Position numbers and translations under genes: made by a program
In this document: in pieces, positions 1 to 9,325 of the stretch
How the letters are laid out: the number at the start of each line of letters is the position of its first letter
Numbering within the stretch: the stretch's first letter is position 1
Notes under the pieces: model-generated
What the model saw: the letters and a program-made list of their open reading frames with translations, nothing else
The model's database searches: none
Told to the model about the DNA's origin: nothing
Source: Gryllotalpicola daejeonensis
GTDB lineage: Bacteria; Actinomycetota; Actinomycetes; Actinomycetales; Microbacteriaceae
Assembly: GCF_039538145.1 (NCBI RefSeq)
Contig: NZ_BAABBV010000001.1
Location: forward strand, 620,001 to 684,000
Length of the DNA: 64,000 nucleotides
Reading direction: 5' to 3'

Positions 1-675
1 CGAGTCGGGCATCACGCGAGATCCGCTGCCGCCGCGTCCACGGCATGAGCCAGCGGCCCAGCAGCACGAGCAGCACGTCGAAGACGAGCGCGATGATGAC
101 GGTGCCGATGATGCCGACCCACACCTCGGTGAGGTAGGCGCGCTGATAGCCGTCGATGAAGAAGAACCCGAGGCTGTTGACGCCGATGACCGAGCCGATG
201 GTCACGAGAGACACCGTGCTGACCGACACGACCCGCAGGCCCGCGAGCAGCACCGGCCCCGCGAGCGGCAGCTCGACGCCGAAGAAGCGACGCGCGGTGC
301 CGTAGCCCATGGCCGACGCCGACAGCTTGACGTCGGACGACACCGCCGCCAACCCGTCGGCCGTCGTGCGCACCATGAGGGCCACGGCGTAGAGCGTGAG
401 CGCGATCTCGACGTTGAGCGGGTCGAGGATGCGCGTTCCGATGAGCGACGGAAGCAGCGCGAACAGCGGCAGCGACGGCACCGCGTAGAGGATGCCCGCC
501 ACCGTCAGCAGCACGGGCCGGATCGCGCGCAGCACGCCGGGTGAGAACGCGAAGCGGTTGGCCACCCACCCCAGCGGCACCGAGATCGCGAAGCCGATCA
601 CGATCGGCGGAATAGACAGCCAGATGTGTGCCAGGCCGTATTCCGAGACCTGGCTCCAGTTGGTGACGACCCAGT

Positions 676-679
<4 letters not shown>
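1..679 (-). CDS. ABC transporter permease, osmoprotectant (OpuCB/ProW) type, partial
   Basis: Inner-membrane permease of a glycine betaine/choline-type importer. The minus-strand frame opens with GTG at 679 and reads VNWVVTNWSQVSEYGLAHIW, then hydrophobic segments and the permease EAA-type region (KLSASAMGYGTARRFFGVELPLAGP in the middle of the protein). No stop is met before base 1, so the C-terminus lies outside the window. The GTG start overlaps the TGA of the upstream ATPase gene as GTGA (676-679), so the two are translationally coupled. A substrate-binding protein would be expected further left. Substrate is inferred from family only. Confidence 0.85.
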
Positions 680-1419
<740 letters not shown>

Positions 1420-1492
1420 CGCTCAATACGACCACGCACCACCGACACTGGCAACGTCCGCCGCAATACGGGTACACGCCCCGCGACCCGCG

Positions 1493-2143
1493 TCAGCTGT
1501 AATAGCGGCTCAGATAGGCGCCGATGACGGCCCGCGCCTCGGTGATGTAGCGCTCGTCGCCGTCGCTCGAGGCGATGAAGGCCCGCCCGACCAGGGCGTC
1601 GCCGATCTCGACGGCGATGCCCAGGCGGAACTCGAGCTCCTCGCCGGCGGGAAGGCCGAAGTTCTCGGAGAGCACCTCGGCGAGACCGTGCGAGAACGGC
1701 ACCGTCTCGCCCGCGAACTCACCGGTCGCCTCGTTGCCGCGCTCGTCGTCGGCGAAGCGGATGATGCGGAAGCCGGGCTCATCGCGGTACATGCGCACGG
1801 TCGCGTCGATCGAGCAGTCGACGGCCTCGAGCCAGGTGGCGGGCTTCACCTCTTCGATGCGCTGCACCACGGCGAGGCGGAAGCGGCCGATGGCTCGCTC
1901 GCGCAGCCCCTGCAGCAGCGCGATGCGGTCCGGGAAGTACCGGTAGACCGTTCCGATCGAGGCGTCGGCGCGCTCGGCGACCATCGCGGTCGTCAGGCGG
2001 TCGAAGCCGATCTCGTCGACGACGGCGGCGGCGGCATCGAGAAGAGCATCCACCCGCGCGGCGCTGCGCTCCTGGATCGGCTCTGTGCGCACAAGGGCCG
2101 CGAGGGAAGCTGACGGATCCTTGGCGAGATCGTGAATAGGCAC
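1493..2143 (-). CDS. TetR/AcrR family transcriptional regulator
   Basis: DNA-binding repressor of 216 residues. The N-terminal helix-turn-helix (about residues 25-75) has the TetR pattern: RVDALLDAAAAVVDEIGFD followed by TTAMVAERADASIGTVYRYF. The C-terminal ligand domain is diverged, so the ligand is unknown. Start is GTG at 2143. It lies upstream of the osmoprotectant ABC genes on the same strand with a 73-base gap. A palindrome in its own promoter region (2187-2203) suggests autoregulation. Whether it controls the ABC genes is open. Confidence 0.88.
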   Translation of the reverse strand: MPIHDLAKDPSASLAALVRTEPIQERSAARVDALLDAAAAVVDEIGFDRLTTAMVAERADASIGTVYRYFPDRIALLQGLRERAIGRFRLAVVQRIEEVKPATWLEAVDCSIDATVRMYRDEPGFRIIRFADDERGNEATGEFAGETVPFSHGLAEVLSENFGLPAGEELEFRLGIAVEIGDALVGRAFIASSDGDERYITEARAVIGAYLSRYYS

Positions 2144-2186
2144 GGAAGTGAGAGTCCCTTCGGTTGCTCCTGCGGTCGAGTGTAGA

Positions 2187-2203
2187 CCGTCAGGTTTTGA
2201 CGG
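2187..2203. promoter_or_regulatory. Candidate TetR operator (inverted repeat)
   Basis: CCGTCA-ggttt-TGACGG is a perfect 6-bp inverted repeat with a 5-base spacer. It sits directly upstream of a TACACT box (minus strand, 2179-2184) about 36 bases before the TetR start. This is a typical place for an autorepressor site, but binding is inferred. Confidence 0.45.
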
Positions 2204-2263
2204 GGCCGCACATCACTCATTCCTGAGTCGGCGCGTCGCGACGGCATGCCAGACTCTTCTGCA

Positions 2264-3334
2264 ATGTCCACGCCAGGTGCCCGCCAGCACCGCGCTGCTC
2301 AATTCGACGACGCGGTGAACCACTACCGCGCCAAGCGCGCGCGGGCCAAGGGCTTCCTGCCGACGGTGGTGCCGTATGCCGGCTACGGCACTCCGCAGTG
2401 GGCGCGAGTGCTCGGCCGGGTCATGCTCGCGAAGGACCCGCGGCCGGGAACGCGCCTGGGCGGTCGCTACCGGAAGCGGGAAGAGAGCGTGCGGGGCTGG
2501 CGCAGCTTCACGAGCGTGCCGATCAGCGACGTGCCGGTCATCGCCGAGATCGCCGGCGTCGAGCATGTGCTGCAGCCCGACCGCGGCGGCGTGATCGATC
2601 AGGTCGTGCCGGTCGAGCTGACGCCTGGCAGGCACGAGATCCGCCTGCGCCCGCTCGGCATCGAGACGGCGAGCATCGCGACCCTGCTGATCGTCGGCCC
2701 CGAGACGCGGTTCGGCGTCGTGAGCGACATCGACGACACGGTCATGGTGACCTGGCTTCCCCGCCCGCTGCTGGCCGGCTGGAACACGTTCGTCCTCGAC
2801 GAGCACGCCCGCGTGCCCACACCGGGCATGGCGGTGCTCTACGAGCGCATCCGCTCCGAGCACCGGGGCTCCCCCTTCGTCTATCTCTCGACGGGCCCCT
2901 GGAACGTCGCCCCCACGCTGCGCCGCTTCCTCACCAGGAACCTCTTCCCCTCCGGCCCTCTGCTGCTCACCGACTGGGGCCCGACGCACGACCGCTTCTT
3001 CCGCAGCGGGCGCGTGCACAAGGAGCAGAACCTGGAGAGGCTCGCCTCCGAGTTCCCCCACGTGAAGTGGCTGCTCTTCGGCGACGACGGACAGCACGAC
3101 GAGGCCATCTACAGCAACTTCATCCAGCAGCACCCCGACTCCGTCGCCGCCGTCGCCATCCGCCAGCTCTACGTCACAGAGGCGATGCTCGCCGGCGGCC
3201 GGTCGAAGGCGGAGGTGCACAGCGAGGCAGGCGGCGTTCCCTGGGTCTACGGCCCTGACGGCATGAGCCTCTACCGTCAGCTGCGCGACCTCGGCTTCGT
3301 CGGGGGTCATCATGACGAAGGCAAGCGCGTCTGA
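2264..3334 (+). CDS. App1-family (DUF2183) phosphatase-like protein
   Basis: Related to yeast App1 phosphatidate phosphatase, a HAD-like fold. The catalytic DxDxT-type motif is visible as VSDIDDTVM (about residue 155), followed by YLSTGPWNVAPTLRRFL and the acidic motif LLFGDDGQHDEAIY near residue 265, all characteristic of the family. The substrate in bacteria is not established. I chose ATG 2264 (MSTPGARQHRAAQ) because family members begin close to the RHRAAxFDDAV segment; an ATG at 2246 in the same frame would add six residues. The gene overlaps the next one by 23 bp, so co-translation is likely. Confidence 0.82.
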   Translation: MSTPGARQHRAAQFDDAVNHYRAKRARAKGFLPTVVPYAGYGTPQWARVLGRVMLAKDPRPGTRLGGRYRKREESVRGWRSFTSVPISDVPVIAEIAGVEHVLQPDRGGVIDQVVPVELTPGRHEIRLRPLGIETASIATLLIVGPETRFGVVSDIDDTVMVTWLPRPLLAGWNTFVLDEHARVPTPGMAVLYERIRSEHRGSPFVYLSTGPWNVAPTLRRFLTRNLFPSGPLLLTDWGPTHDRFFRSGRVHKEQNLERLASEFPHVKWLLFGDDGQHDEAIYSNFIQQHPDSVAAVAIRQLYVTEAMLAGGRSKAEVHSEAGGVPWVYGPDGMSLYRQLRDLGFVGGHHDEGKRV

Positions 3335-4367
3335 GCTGCGGCGCCTGCGTCTGGCAGCGCAGGGGCTCGCAGCCGAGCGCCCGTCGAGCGTGACGGATGC
3401 CGCTCGGCGGTTGCTCGCCGTCCAGGCGCAGGATCTCCCGGCCGCGCGCTGGGCGCTGGGCGCGCGCGTTCCGGACTCCGTCGACCAGGACGTGACGGAT
3501 GCCATCGACTCCGGCGCGCTCGTGCGTCACTGGCCCCTGCGCGGCACTCTGCAGCTCGTCACGCGCGAGGACCTGCGCTGGCTGCTCGAGCTCACGGCCG
3601 AGCGGCAATGGCGTGCGGCTGCGCGCATCCGCGAGTCGTGGGGCGTGACCGTCGATCTGCTAGCGACCGCGCGTCAGGCATCCGTCGCCGCGCTCGAAGG
3701 CGGCCGCGCACTCACGCGAGCCGAACTCAGCACGGTGCTGGAGACGGCCGGCGTCGCCATGGGCGGCGGCCGCGGCTACCAGGTGATCTCTGCGCTCGCA
3801 ATCACCGGCACGCTGGTGTGGGCCGCGAGCAGCGGCTCGACGCAGCGCCTTGCTTTGCTCGACGAGTGGGTGCCCGCCGCACCCGCGGTCGACCGCGACG
3901 AGGCGCTCGAGCGGCTCGTGACCCGCTATCTCGCCGGCCACGGCCCGGCGACCGCCGCCGACCTCGTCTGGTGGGCCGGCATCCCGGTCAGCTGGGTGAG
4001 GCGCGGGGCGGATGCCGCCCGCGTCGGCCTGCTCGAGGTCGACGGGACCTCGTACCTGATCGACCAGGCGTCCGCTCCCCCGCCGGCGCCGCGCGGCGCG
4101 CTGCTGCTGCCGGCGTTCGACGAGTACCTGCTCGGCTATCAGCAACGCGATCTCGTGCTGCCGCCCCGGTACCGCGACAGGGTCGCGCCACAGCGCAACG
4201 GGCGGTTCCTGCCGATCGTCGTAAGCGCGGGGCGAATCGTCGGAACGTGGAGCGACGAAGGCGATACCGTCAGGGCCCGGCCGTTCGACGAGGCATCCCC
4301 CCTCTCTGCGGCGAGCGTCGCGCGCAGCGCAGAACGCTACCGTCTCTTCCGCGCCGCGGCTGGGTAG
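3312..4367 (+). CDS. Winged-helix DNA-binding domain protein (HTH_42 family)
   Basis: 351-residue member of the HTH_42 family, which includes the YcaQ/AlkX type of DNA glycosylase; many actinobacterial members are uncharacterised. Family hallmarks seen are AARRLLAVQAQDLPAARWAL near the N-terminus, the RHWPLRGTLQLV segment (about residue 72) and the late LLLPAFDEYLLGYQQRDLVL segment (about residue 260). It starts inside the App1-like gene. A DNA repair role is plausible by family, but nothing else here supports it. The TAG stop at 4365-4367 also forms the first half of the promoter-like box of the next gene. Confidence 0.78.
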   Translation: MTKASASELRRLRLAAQGLAAERPSSVTDAARRLLAVQAQDLPAARWALGARVPDSVDQDVTDAIDSGALVRHWPLRGTLQLVTREDLRWLLELTAERQWRAAARIRESWGVTVDLLATARQASVAALEGGRALTRAELSTVLETAGVAMGGGRGYQVISALAITGTLVWAASSGSTQRLALLDEWVPAAPAVDRDEALERLVTRYLAGHGPATAADLVWWAGIPVSWVRRGADAARVGLLEVDGTSYLIDQASAPPPAPRGALLLPAFDEYLLGYQQRDLVLPPRYRDRVAPQRNGRFLPIVVSAGRIVGTWSDEGDTVRARPFDEASPLSAASVARSAERYRLFRAAAG

Positions 4368-4370
4368 CTT
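4365..4370 (+). promoter_or_regulatory. Candidate -10 box for leaderless FUSC-type gene
   Basis: TAGCTT lies exactly 6 bases before the GTG start at 4377. With a start site at the GTG the mRNA would have no 5' leader. No good -35 element is visible. The first three bases are the stop codon of the gene before. Confidence 0.4.
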
Positions 4371-4376
4371 AAGGGC

Positions 4377-5423
4377 GTGCGCTACCTCGAATCGCTGCGC
4401 GCCTCGGCTCGCGTGCCGCTGCTGCAGGCTGCGAAGACCGCGCTCGCGACGATCGCCGCCTGGGTCATCGCGGGACTGCTGATCCACGGACAGCTGCCCG
4501 CCTTCGCCGCCATCGCGGCTTTGCTGGTCGTCCAGCCGAGCCTCAACCAATCACTCTCGCGGGCGATCGAGCGCAGCCTCGGCGTGATCGCCGGAGTGCT
4601 GGTCGCGTACATCGTCGGCATCGTGTTCGGCGGCGGGTACTGGGTCGTGCTGCTGTCGATCGTCGCGGCGATCGCGGTCACGTGGCTGCTGCGGCTCACG
4701 CCCACGACGTCCGTGCAGGTGCCCATCAGCGCGATGCTCGTGCTCTCGGTGGGCTCGTCGACGCCGGGGTACGCACTCGACCGCATCATCGAGACGGTGA
4801 TCGGCGCGGCCATCGGCCTCATGGTCAACATCTTCGTGGTCCCGCCCGTCGCGATCGCTCCGGCGCGCGACTCCGTCGACGCCCTGCTCGATGAGATCGC
4901 GAACCGCATCGACGCGATCGCCACCGCGCTCACCGTGCCGCAGTCGCCGCAGAAGCTCGACGAGCTGCTCGTGCTCGCCCGCCTGCTGAGGCCGATGGTC
5001 GACAAGGCGAACGCCGCGATCACCGCAGCCGACGAATCGCTCTCGATCAACCCGCAGCGCAACCGGCATCAGCCGGGACTCGCGGAGGCCGAGGCGCTGC
5101 GCGACCGCCTCAGCAACCTGGTCAACCGCACGACCGCGATGACCCGCACTCTGCACGACCGCTACGCGGACGAACTGCTCGACGAGCCGACCATCGCGGC
5201 CCTGGCCGAAGAGACCCGTCGCGCTGCGCACGACCTGCGGCTGCTGCGCCTCACGCCCGCCGATGCCCCGGCCGAGGCCTCCCAGGCGGCCCAGGAACCG
5301 CCCGCCCTGACGGCGCCGCTGACGGTCAGCCGCCCCGACCCGACGCACTGGATCCTGGTCGGGTCGCTGCTCGAGGACCTGCGCCGGATCCGTGAGGAGA
5401 TCACGGGCGAGGAGCTGGTGTAG
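4377..5423 (+). CDS. FUSC-family / aromatic acid exporter-like membrane protein
   Basis: 348 residues. The N-terminal half (residues about 15-165) is a run of six hydrophobic segments, with the family-like LLVVQPSLNQSLSRAIERSLGVIAG-type repeat after the second segment. The C-terminal half is soluble and helical (RIDAIATALTVP, then PMVDKANAAITAADES). This is the FUSC/ArAE layout, used for export of aromatic acids or other small molecules, but the substrate is unknown. The start is GTG 4377 with no Shine-Dalgarno at a usable distance. The 3' end overlaps the convergent MFS gene by 23 bp. Confidence 0.8.
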   Translation: MRYLESLRASARVPLLQAAKTALATIAAWVIAGLLIHGQLPAFAAIAALLVVQPSLNQSLSRAIERSLGVIAGVLVAYIVGIVFGGGYWVVLLSIVAAIAVTWLLRLTPTTSVQVPISAMLVLSVGSSTPGYALDRIIETVIGAAIGLMVNIFVVPPVAIAPARDSVDALLDEIANRIDAIATALTVPQSPQKLDELLVLARLLRPMVDKANAAITAADESLSINPQRNRHQPGLAEAEALRDRLSNLVNRTTAMTRTLHDRYADELLDEPTIAALAEETRRAAHDLRLLRLTPADAPAEASQAAQEPPALTAPLTVSRPDPTHWILVGSLLEDLRRIREEITGEELV

Positions 5424-6768
5424 GCCGCTCCGCGAGGAACTCGTCGCGGATGCCGATGCCCGACACCGCCGCGCCCGCCGCCAGCAGCACCGCCAGCACG
5501 ATAATCGTGCGCTGCAGGCCGGCGAGGTCGAGGTGCTCCCCCACGATGAACCCGGCGCAGGCCACCGCCACGAGCCCTGCGACCCGCGCAACCGCGTTGT
5601 TGATCGCCGACGCGATGCCGGCCTGCGTTTCGGGGATCGACCCGAGGATCGCCGACGTCAGCGGAGCCACGGTGATCGAGATGCCGAGCCCGACGATCAC
5701 AGTGCCGGGCAGCAGCTGGGTCCAGTAGTCGAACGGATGCCTGATCAGCAGCATCGACAGGAAGCCGGCCGCGACGACCAGCGGGCCGGCCGTCATGAAC
5801 CACCTCGCGCCGTACTTCCCGGCGAGAACGCCGAAGCGGCTCGCCAGCAGCAGCGCCGCGAGCGTGCTCGGCACCAGCGCGAGGCCGGCGAGTGCGGCGG
5901 GCACGCGCGCCACCTGCTGAAGATAGAGGCCGACCATCAGCGGCCCGAGCGAGAACGCCGCGTAGATCGCGAAGGTCGCGACGTTCCCCACCGCGAAGTC
6001 ATGGGCCCTGAAGATCGACATCGGCAGCATCGGCTGGCGCACCCGCCGCTCGACGAGAACGAACCCGATGGCGGCGAGGACGCCGATGGCAGCGGAGGCG
6101 ATGACGACCGCATCCACCCAGCCGCGCTGGCCCTGCTCGATGAGCGCGAACACGATGCCGCCGAGCGCCACCGCGCCGAGCACCGCGCCCGGCACGTCGA
6201 CGCGCGCGTTCGGCCGCCCCTCGGCTTTGGGCAGGCGAGCGAGCAGCAGCAGGGTCGCGGCGATCGGAACCACGTTGATCGCGAACACCCACCGCCACGA
6301 GAGCGTGTCGACGAACAGGCCGCCGAGGAACGGCCCGATCAGCATCGCGATGCCGGTCCACGCCGTCCACCGCCCGATCGCCTTCGACTGCGCCGGGCCC
6401 TCGAACGCCGAGATGATGAGCGCGAGCGAGCTCGGCACGAGCAGCGCGCCGGCAACCCCCTGCACGGCGCGGGCGGCGATCAGCACACCGGCCGTCGGAG
6501 CAACCGCGCACAGCACCGATGCCGCGCCGAACCCGATCAGGCCGCCGAACAGCACTCGGGTGCGGCTGAACAGATCGCTCAGCGAGCCCGCGACGAGGAT
6601 CAGCGCACCGAGCGTCACGAGATAGGCGTCGACGACCCACTGCTGCAGCGCGAGGCCGCCGCCGAGCTCGCGCGCGATCGCCGGCAGGGCGACGTTCACG
6701 ACGCTGCCATCGAGGAACGCCACGAACGAGGCGAGGATCGCCACGAGCAGGACCGTGCGCTGCATCAC
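5401..6768 (-). CDS. MFS drug-type exporter, DHA2 (EmrB/QacA) family
   Basis: 455-residue proton-driven exporter with about 14 hydrophobic segments. The N-terminus MMQRTVLLVAILASFVAFLD followed by GSVVNVALPAIARELGG is the DHA2 TM1 motif with its Asp. The antiporter motif C region is present as RAVQGVAGALLVPSSLALI, and motif A as GSLSDLFSRTRVLFGG. Substrate is probably a cationic or lipophilic toxin by family, but it cannot be fixed here. No dedicated regulator is adjacent. The start is ATG 6768 and the stop lies inside the convergent FUSC gene. Confidence 0.88.
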   Translation of the reverse strand: MMQRTVLLVAILASFVAFLDGSVVNVALPAIARELGGGLALQQWVVDAYLVTLGALILVAGSLSDLFSRTRVLFGGLIGFGAASVLCAVAPTAGVLIAARAVQGVAGALLVPSSLALIISAFEGPAQSKAIGRWTAWTGIAMLIGPFLGGLFVDTLSWRWVFAINVVPIAATLLLLARLPKAEGRPNARVDVPGAVLGAVALGGIVFALIEQGQRGWVDAVVIASAAIGVLAAIGFVLVERRVRQPMLPMSIFRAHDFAVGNVATFAIYAAFSLGPLMVGLYLQQVARVPAALAGLALVPSTLAALLLASRFGVLAGKYGARWFMTAGPLVVAAGFLSMLLIRHPFDYWTQLLPGTVIVGLGISITVAPLTSAILGSIPETQAGIASAINNAVARVAGLVAVACAGFIVGEHLDLAGLQRTIIVLAVLLAAGAAVSGIGIRDEFLAERPTPAPRP

Positions 6769-6898
6769 ACGGCTCAGTCAAGCACCGGCTGCAGACATCG
6801 CCCGCACGCGTCCCCCATGCGGGGGTCGACAGAGATTTCCGCTTGACCGCGTGTTCCGCCCTGCGGCGGCCATCCCCGCTCTATATGGTTTCGAGCGT

Positions 6899-8032
6899 AT
6901 GCGTAGGACGAGAGTGACTCTGGCCATTGCCGTCGCGGCCGCGGCGGCGCTTGTGACCGGCCTCGGTGCCGTAGCCCCCGCGTCTGCCGCGGAGCACTGG
7001 CCGACGGAGGCCGAGGTGCAGGCCGCCAAGCGCAACGCAGCCGCCTCGACCGCCGAGTACAACAAGCTGCAGAGCCTCGTCAAGAAGCAGCAGGCCGTCG
7101 CCGTCGCCGCAGCGGCCACCGCGCTCGAGAAGCAGAACGACTACGCCAAGGCCGAGCAGGCGTACCAGCAGGCGAGCAAGAAGGCCGACGGATTGAAGGC
7201 GCAGGCGGATGCCGCCAAAGAGAAGGCTGCGTCGGCCGACCGCCGCTTCGGTTCGATCGCCTCGCAGCTGTATCTCGCGGGCGGCAACAGCGGAATGACC
7301 ACCCAGCTGCTGCTGCAGCACGGGAAGGAGTCGCAGCTGCTCGACCGGCTGAGCGCGATGAGCCGGCTCACCGGCCTCGCCTCGGGGTTGCGCGATCAGG
7401 CATCCCAGCAGTCCAACGTCGCCGCCGCACTGTCTGCGCAGGCCGCGGCAGCCGAGCAGACCCGAAAGAAGCTCGACGAGCAGGCGCAGCAGGCTCTCGC
7501 GACGGCGAAAGCCGCCCAGCAGGCGGCCGACTCCGCACTCTCCAGCTCTCAGAAGCAGAGCGCCGTCGCCTTCAAGGAGATGGGCGAGCTCAAGTCGCAG
7601 AGCGCCGCACTGCAGAAGAAGTACGCGGAGCACCAGGCGTACCTCGCCGCGCTCGCCCGGCAGCGCGCCGCCCAGGGCAGCGCGTCTTCGCTGTATGCGA
7701 TCTCGCGCAGTATCACGCCCGACCCGGCCGCCGCCAAGGCGTATGCGCGGTCGCAGCTCGGCAACCACGGCTGGGGCTCCAGTCAGTGGGGCTGCCTGCT
7801 CGACCTGTGGACCCATGAGTCCGGCTGGCGCGTCAACGCGTACAACCCCTCGAGCGCCGCCTACGGCATCCCCCAGGCGTGGCCCGGGTCGAAGATGGCG
7901 AGCTACGGCGCGGACTGGACGACGAACTACGTCACCCAGATCAACTGGGGCCTCGCCTACATCAAGAGCTCCTACGGCACGCCGTGCGCCGCGTGGTCTT
8001 TCGAGATGTCGCACACGCCGAACTGGTATTGA
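6899..8032 (+). CDS. Secreted coiled-coil protein with C-terminal transglycosylase-like domain
   Basis: 377-residue exported protein. The signal peptide is MRRTRVTLAIAVAAAAALVT plus GLGAVAPASA, with likely cleavage before AEHW. Residues about 40-285 are Ala/Gln/Lys-rich and almost certainly coiled coil. The last ~80 residues carry a lysozyme-like fold signature: WGCLLDLWTHESGWRVNAYN with the probable catalytic Glu in THESGW, then AYGIPQAWPGSKMAS. This is the arrangement of aggregation-promoting-factor or resuscitation-like muralytic proteins. I place the start at ATG 6899 because it opens the signal peptide; a longer upstream frame exists but would bury it. Likely role is peptidoglycan remodelling. 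Confidence 0.85.
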   Translation: MRRTRVTLAIAVAAAAALVTGLGAVAPASAAEHWPTEAEVQAAKRNAAASTAEYNKLQSLVKKQQAVAVAAAATALEKQNDYAKAEQAYQQASKKADGLKAQADAAKEKAASADRRFGSIASQLYLAGGNSGMTTQLLLQHGKESQLLDRLSAMSRLTGLASGLRDQASQQSNVAAALSAQAAAAEQTRKKLDEQAQQALATAKAAQQAADSALSSSQKQSAVAFKEMGELKSQSAALQKKYAEHQAYLAALARQRAAQGSASSLYAISRSITPDPAAAKAYARSQLGNHGWGSSQWGCLLDLWTHESGWRVNAYNPSSAAYGIPQAWPGSKMASYGADWTTNYVTQINWGLAYIKSSYGTPCAAWSFEMSHTPNWY

Positions 8033-8156
8033 TACAAAAACGCGTTCGTCCTGTCGTGCAATAACGCTCAGTTTCAGGCATGATGCGAATGCCCCACTCA
8101 AGGATGAGGGGGCAGCGAGAGTGTTCTCGCTCACAGCAAACGAAGGAGAGCGCGAC

Positions 8157-9224
8157 GTGAAGCGCAGCTCATTGGTTTCGCTCGCTGTTCTGGCATCCGC
8201 GGCAGCATTGGTGCTGGCCGGCTGTTCAGGCAACGGCGACAACAGCAAGTCGAATTCGGCAGGCAAGGCCTCTTCGAAGACCGCCTGCGTGATCCTCCCC
8301 GACGCGGCGTCCTCGCCCCGCTGGGAGAACATGGACCGGCCCGACCTCAAGAAGGCCCTCGAGGGCGCCGGCTTCAAGACCGACATCCAGAACGCCCAGG
8401 GCGACACCAGCAAGTACGCCACCATCGCAGACCAGGAGCTCTCGCAGGGCTGCGGCGTGATGCTGCTCGTCGACTACAACGGCGCGGGCGCCGCCGTGGC
8501 CAAGAAGGCCAAGGCCCAGGGCATTCCGGTCATCGCCTACGACCGCCCGATCTCGGGTGCTGACTACTACGTCTCGTTCGACAACGAGAAGGTCGGCGAG
8601 CTCGAGGGCCAGGCGATCGTCGACGGACTCAAGGCCGAGAACAAGGACCCGAAGACGGCCACCGTCGTTTACATGGGCGGCGACCCGACCGACGGCAACG
8701 CGAAGATGTTCCACGACGGCGCCGACAAGGTGATGTCCGAGGCGGGCATCAAGCCGGCGAAGGAGCCGCCGGGGGTCTGGGACGGCGCCAAGTCGGCGAC
8801 CAACTTCGAGCAGGCGCTGACCGCGCTCGGCGGCAAGGTCGACGCGGTGTGGGTCGCCAACGACACCAACGCCGCGGGCGTCATCTCGGTCCTCGACAAG
8901 AACCACCTGAAGGTTCCCGTCTCCGGCCAGGACGCGTCGACCGCCGGTCTGCAGAACGTCCTTCTCGGCAAGCAGACGGGCACCGTGTGGAAGCACGTCC
9001 CCGACGAGGCGAAGGCCGCGAGCGACCTCGCGATCGAGCTGCTGAAGGGCAAGAAGCCGAACGTCGACAAGAAGCTCGACGACGGCACGCCGTATGTGGC
9101 GGTCACGCCCGTGCTCGTCGGCCCGAAGGACGTCGAGAAGGTCGTCCAGGCCGGTGACGCCACGGTCTCCGACATCTGCACCGGTGCCGTCAAGGCGGCC
9201 TGCGCGGCCAACGGCGTCCAGTAG
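8157..9224 (+). CDS. Sugar ABC transporter substrate-binding lipoprotein (XylF-like)
   Basis: 355-residue lipoprotein that captures a sugar outside the membrane. The N-terminus is VKRSSLVSLAVLASAAALVL followed by the lipobox LAGC, so it should be lipid-anchored. The mature part is a periplasmic-binding fold of the pentose class: PDAASSPRWENMDRPDLKKA, GIPVIAYDRPISGADYYVSF, VYMGGDPTDGNAKMFHDGA and WVANDTNAAGVIS. The start GTG 8157 is preceded by AAGGAGAG at 8143-8150, a strong ribosome site. The ATPase and permease genes follow. Xylose or another pentose is the best guess by family; no sugar-metabolising gene is adjacent to confirm it. Confidence 0.88.
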   Translation: MKRSSLVSLAVLASAAALVLAGCSGNGDNSKSNSAGKASSKTACVILPDAASSPRWENMDRPDLKKALEGAGFKTDIQNAQGDTSKYATIADQELSQGCGVMLLVDYNGAGAAVAKKAKAQGIPVIAYDRPISGADYYVSFDNEKVGELEGQAIVDGLKAENKDPKTATVVYMGGDPTDGNAKMFHDGADKVMSEAGIKPAKEPPGVWDGAKSATNFEQALTALGGKVDAVWVANDTNAAGVISVLDKNHLKVPVSGQDASTAGLQNVLLGKQTGTVWKHVPDEAKAASDLAIELLKGKKPNVDKKLDDGTPYVAVTPVLVGPKDVEKVVQAGDATVSDICTGAVKAACAANGVQ

Positions 9225-9249
9225 TAGGCGCCTGAGCAGTCCACAAGCA

Positions 9250-9284
9250 GGGGTCGGCCCAGGTCATCTTCCCGGGCCGGCCCC
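9250..9284 (+). terminator. Intercistronic terminator/attenuator after the binding-protein gene
   Basis: GGGGTCGGCCC (9250-9260) pairs with GGGCCGGCCCC (9274-9284) with one G-U pair, followed by TACTTTTCTGG. It lies between the binding-protein gene and the ATPase gene and would lower expression of the membrane components. Confidence 0.75.
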
Positions 9285-9325
9285 TACTTTTCTGGCATCA
9301 ATTCAAGAGATTGAGGATTCCCCAC

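Noticed and set aside
12..569. 185-residue minus-strand open frame at the left edge
   Set aside because: It is a different frame of the ABC permease gene; the true frame reads membrane helices and continues beyond base 1.
6755..6898. Longer N-terminus for the coiled-coil/transglycosylase-like protein
   Set aside because: It would place 48 polar residues before a perfect signal peptide, and it overlaps the divergent MFS gene start.
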